Source: JARLFX01 sp036404255 (GTDB taxonomy: Bacteria > Acidobacteriota > Terriglobia > Terriglobales > Acidobacteriaceae). Taken from it: DNA of 12,234 bases. The translations under genes and the position numbers were made by a program. A model generated the notes under the pieces. It saw only the letters and a program-made list of their open reading frames with translations. It did not search any database and was not told the DNA's origin. The stretch spans positions 1 to 12,234 of the forward strand of contig DASWOP010000317.1 in NCBI GenBank assembly GCA_036404255.1, written 5' to 3'. Within the stretch, counting starts at the first letter, position 1. The number at the start of each line of letters is the position of its first letter. Below, piece after piece: positions 12,065 to 12,234 of the stretch.

Positions 12065-12234
12065 ATGAGCGAACTTGCAACCGCAGTGGGCGCGATGTTG
12101 AAGCAGAAACCCCGGCAGATATGGTCGATTTCGCCTGCCGCAACCGTGTATGAATGTCTGGAACTGATGGCCGAAAAGCAGGTGGGCGCATTGCTGGTGA
12201 TGAACCAGGATGTGCTGCAGGGCATCATCTCTGA
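12065..12234 (+). CDS. CBS-domain protein, N-terminal part (truncated by window edge)
   Basis: Fifty-six codons are visible from ATG 12065, with GAGGTG 5 nt upstream. The segment QIWSISPAATVYECLELMAE, followed by KQVGALLVMNQDVLQGIIS, is the first half of a CBS (cystathionine beta-synthase) domain: the ThrVal-x-x-Cys/Ala-Leu helix, then the VGALLV strand and GIIS turn. Stand-alone proteins that start this way usually have two CBS domains, about 140-150 residues, and bind adenine nucleotides as energy or redox sensors; whether this one does depends on sequence beyond the window. It has its own promoter, so it is probably not in an operon with the EF-G-like gene 149 bp upstream, although no terminator is visible between them. 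Confidence 0.85.
   Translation, partial: MSELATAVGAMLKQKPRQIWSISPAATVYECLELMAEKQVGALLVMNQDVLQGIIS

Noticed and set aside
11974..12156. Small open frame starting at ATG 11974 with an AGAAGGG upstream
   Set aside because: It overlaps the promoter, the ribosome binding site and the first codons of the CBS gene in another frame, and its product has no recognisable feature.

Overview
This window reads as a chromosomal segment from a moderately GC-rich, Gram-negative-type bacterium. It encodes a complete inner-membrane, periplasmic and outer-membrane RND efflux system. The style of the genes (EF-G-like paralogue, FixH/YtkA-type tail on a CusB-like adaptor, a small Cys-rich leader gene, CTTTAG/CTTCAG-loop palindromic repeats) suggests Acidobacteriota (Terriglobia). 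That assignment is inference from recall; no marker gene proves it. I see no phage, transposase, integrase, CRISPR or structural RNA gene.

Layout. Bases 2-1873 (+) hold the end of a class I SAM-dependent methyltransferase and a membrane-anchored sulfatase/phosphatase-fold enzyme, 3 bp apart and probably one operon for cell-surface glycan chemistry. A perfect 12-bp inverted repeat covers the sulfatase stop codon where it meets the convergent efflux operon. Bases 1887-8545 (-) are a tightly packed operon, transcribed right to left: a 121-aa Cys/His-rich secreted protein, a CusC/TolC-like outer-membrane channel, a CusB-like adaptor and a CusA-like heavy-metal RND pump. The pump keeps the three Cu/Ag-binding methionines of CusA (M571, M621, M670 here), so Cu(I)/Ag(I) is the best substrate guess. 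Gene junctions are an ATGA overlap (channel/adaptor) and a directly abutting TAA-ATG (adaptor/pump), as expected for translationally coupled subunits.

Bases 8546-9099 form a divergent regulatory region with an AT-rich core carrying three AAATATTTA copies, one of them part of an 18-bp palindrome. A second, 15-bp palindrome sits directly against a TATAAA box in front of a small cupin gene (9100-9438, +). The cupin is followed by a strong intrinsic terminator (9471-9512). Next comes a 717-aa EF-G-like translational GTPase (9762-11915, +) with a non-canonical guanine-recognition motif, and then the start of a CBS-domain protein (12065 to the window edge, +) with its own good sigma-70 promoter.

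The most notable points are: (1) the channel's signal peptide appears to have been extended by an in-frame palindromic repeat element; (2) the adaptor has no visible N-terminal metal-binding segment but carries a C-terminal FixH/YtkA-like domain with a Met cluster; (3) the small Cys/His-rich protein fills the place that a periplasmic metallochaperone such as CusF has in other cus operons.
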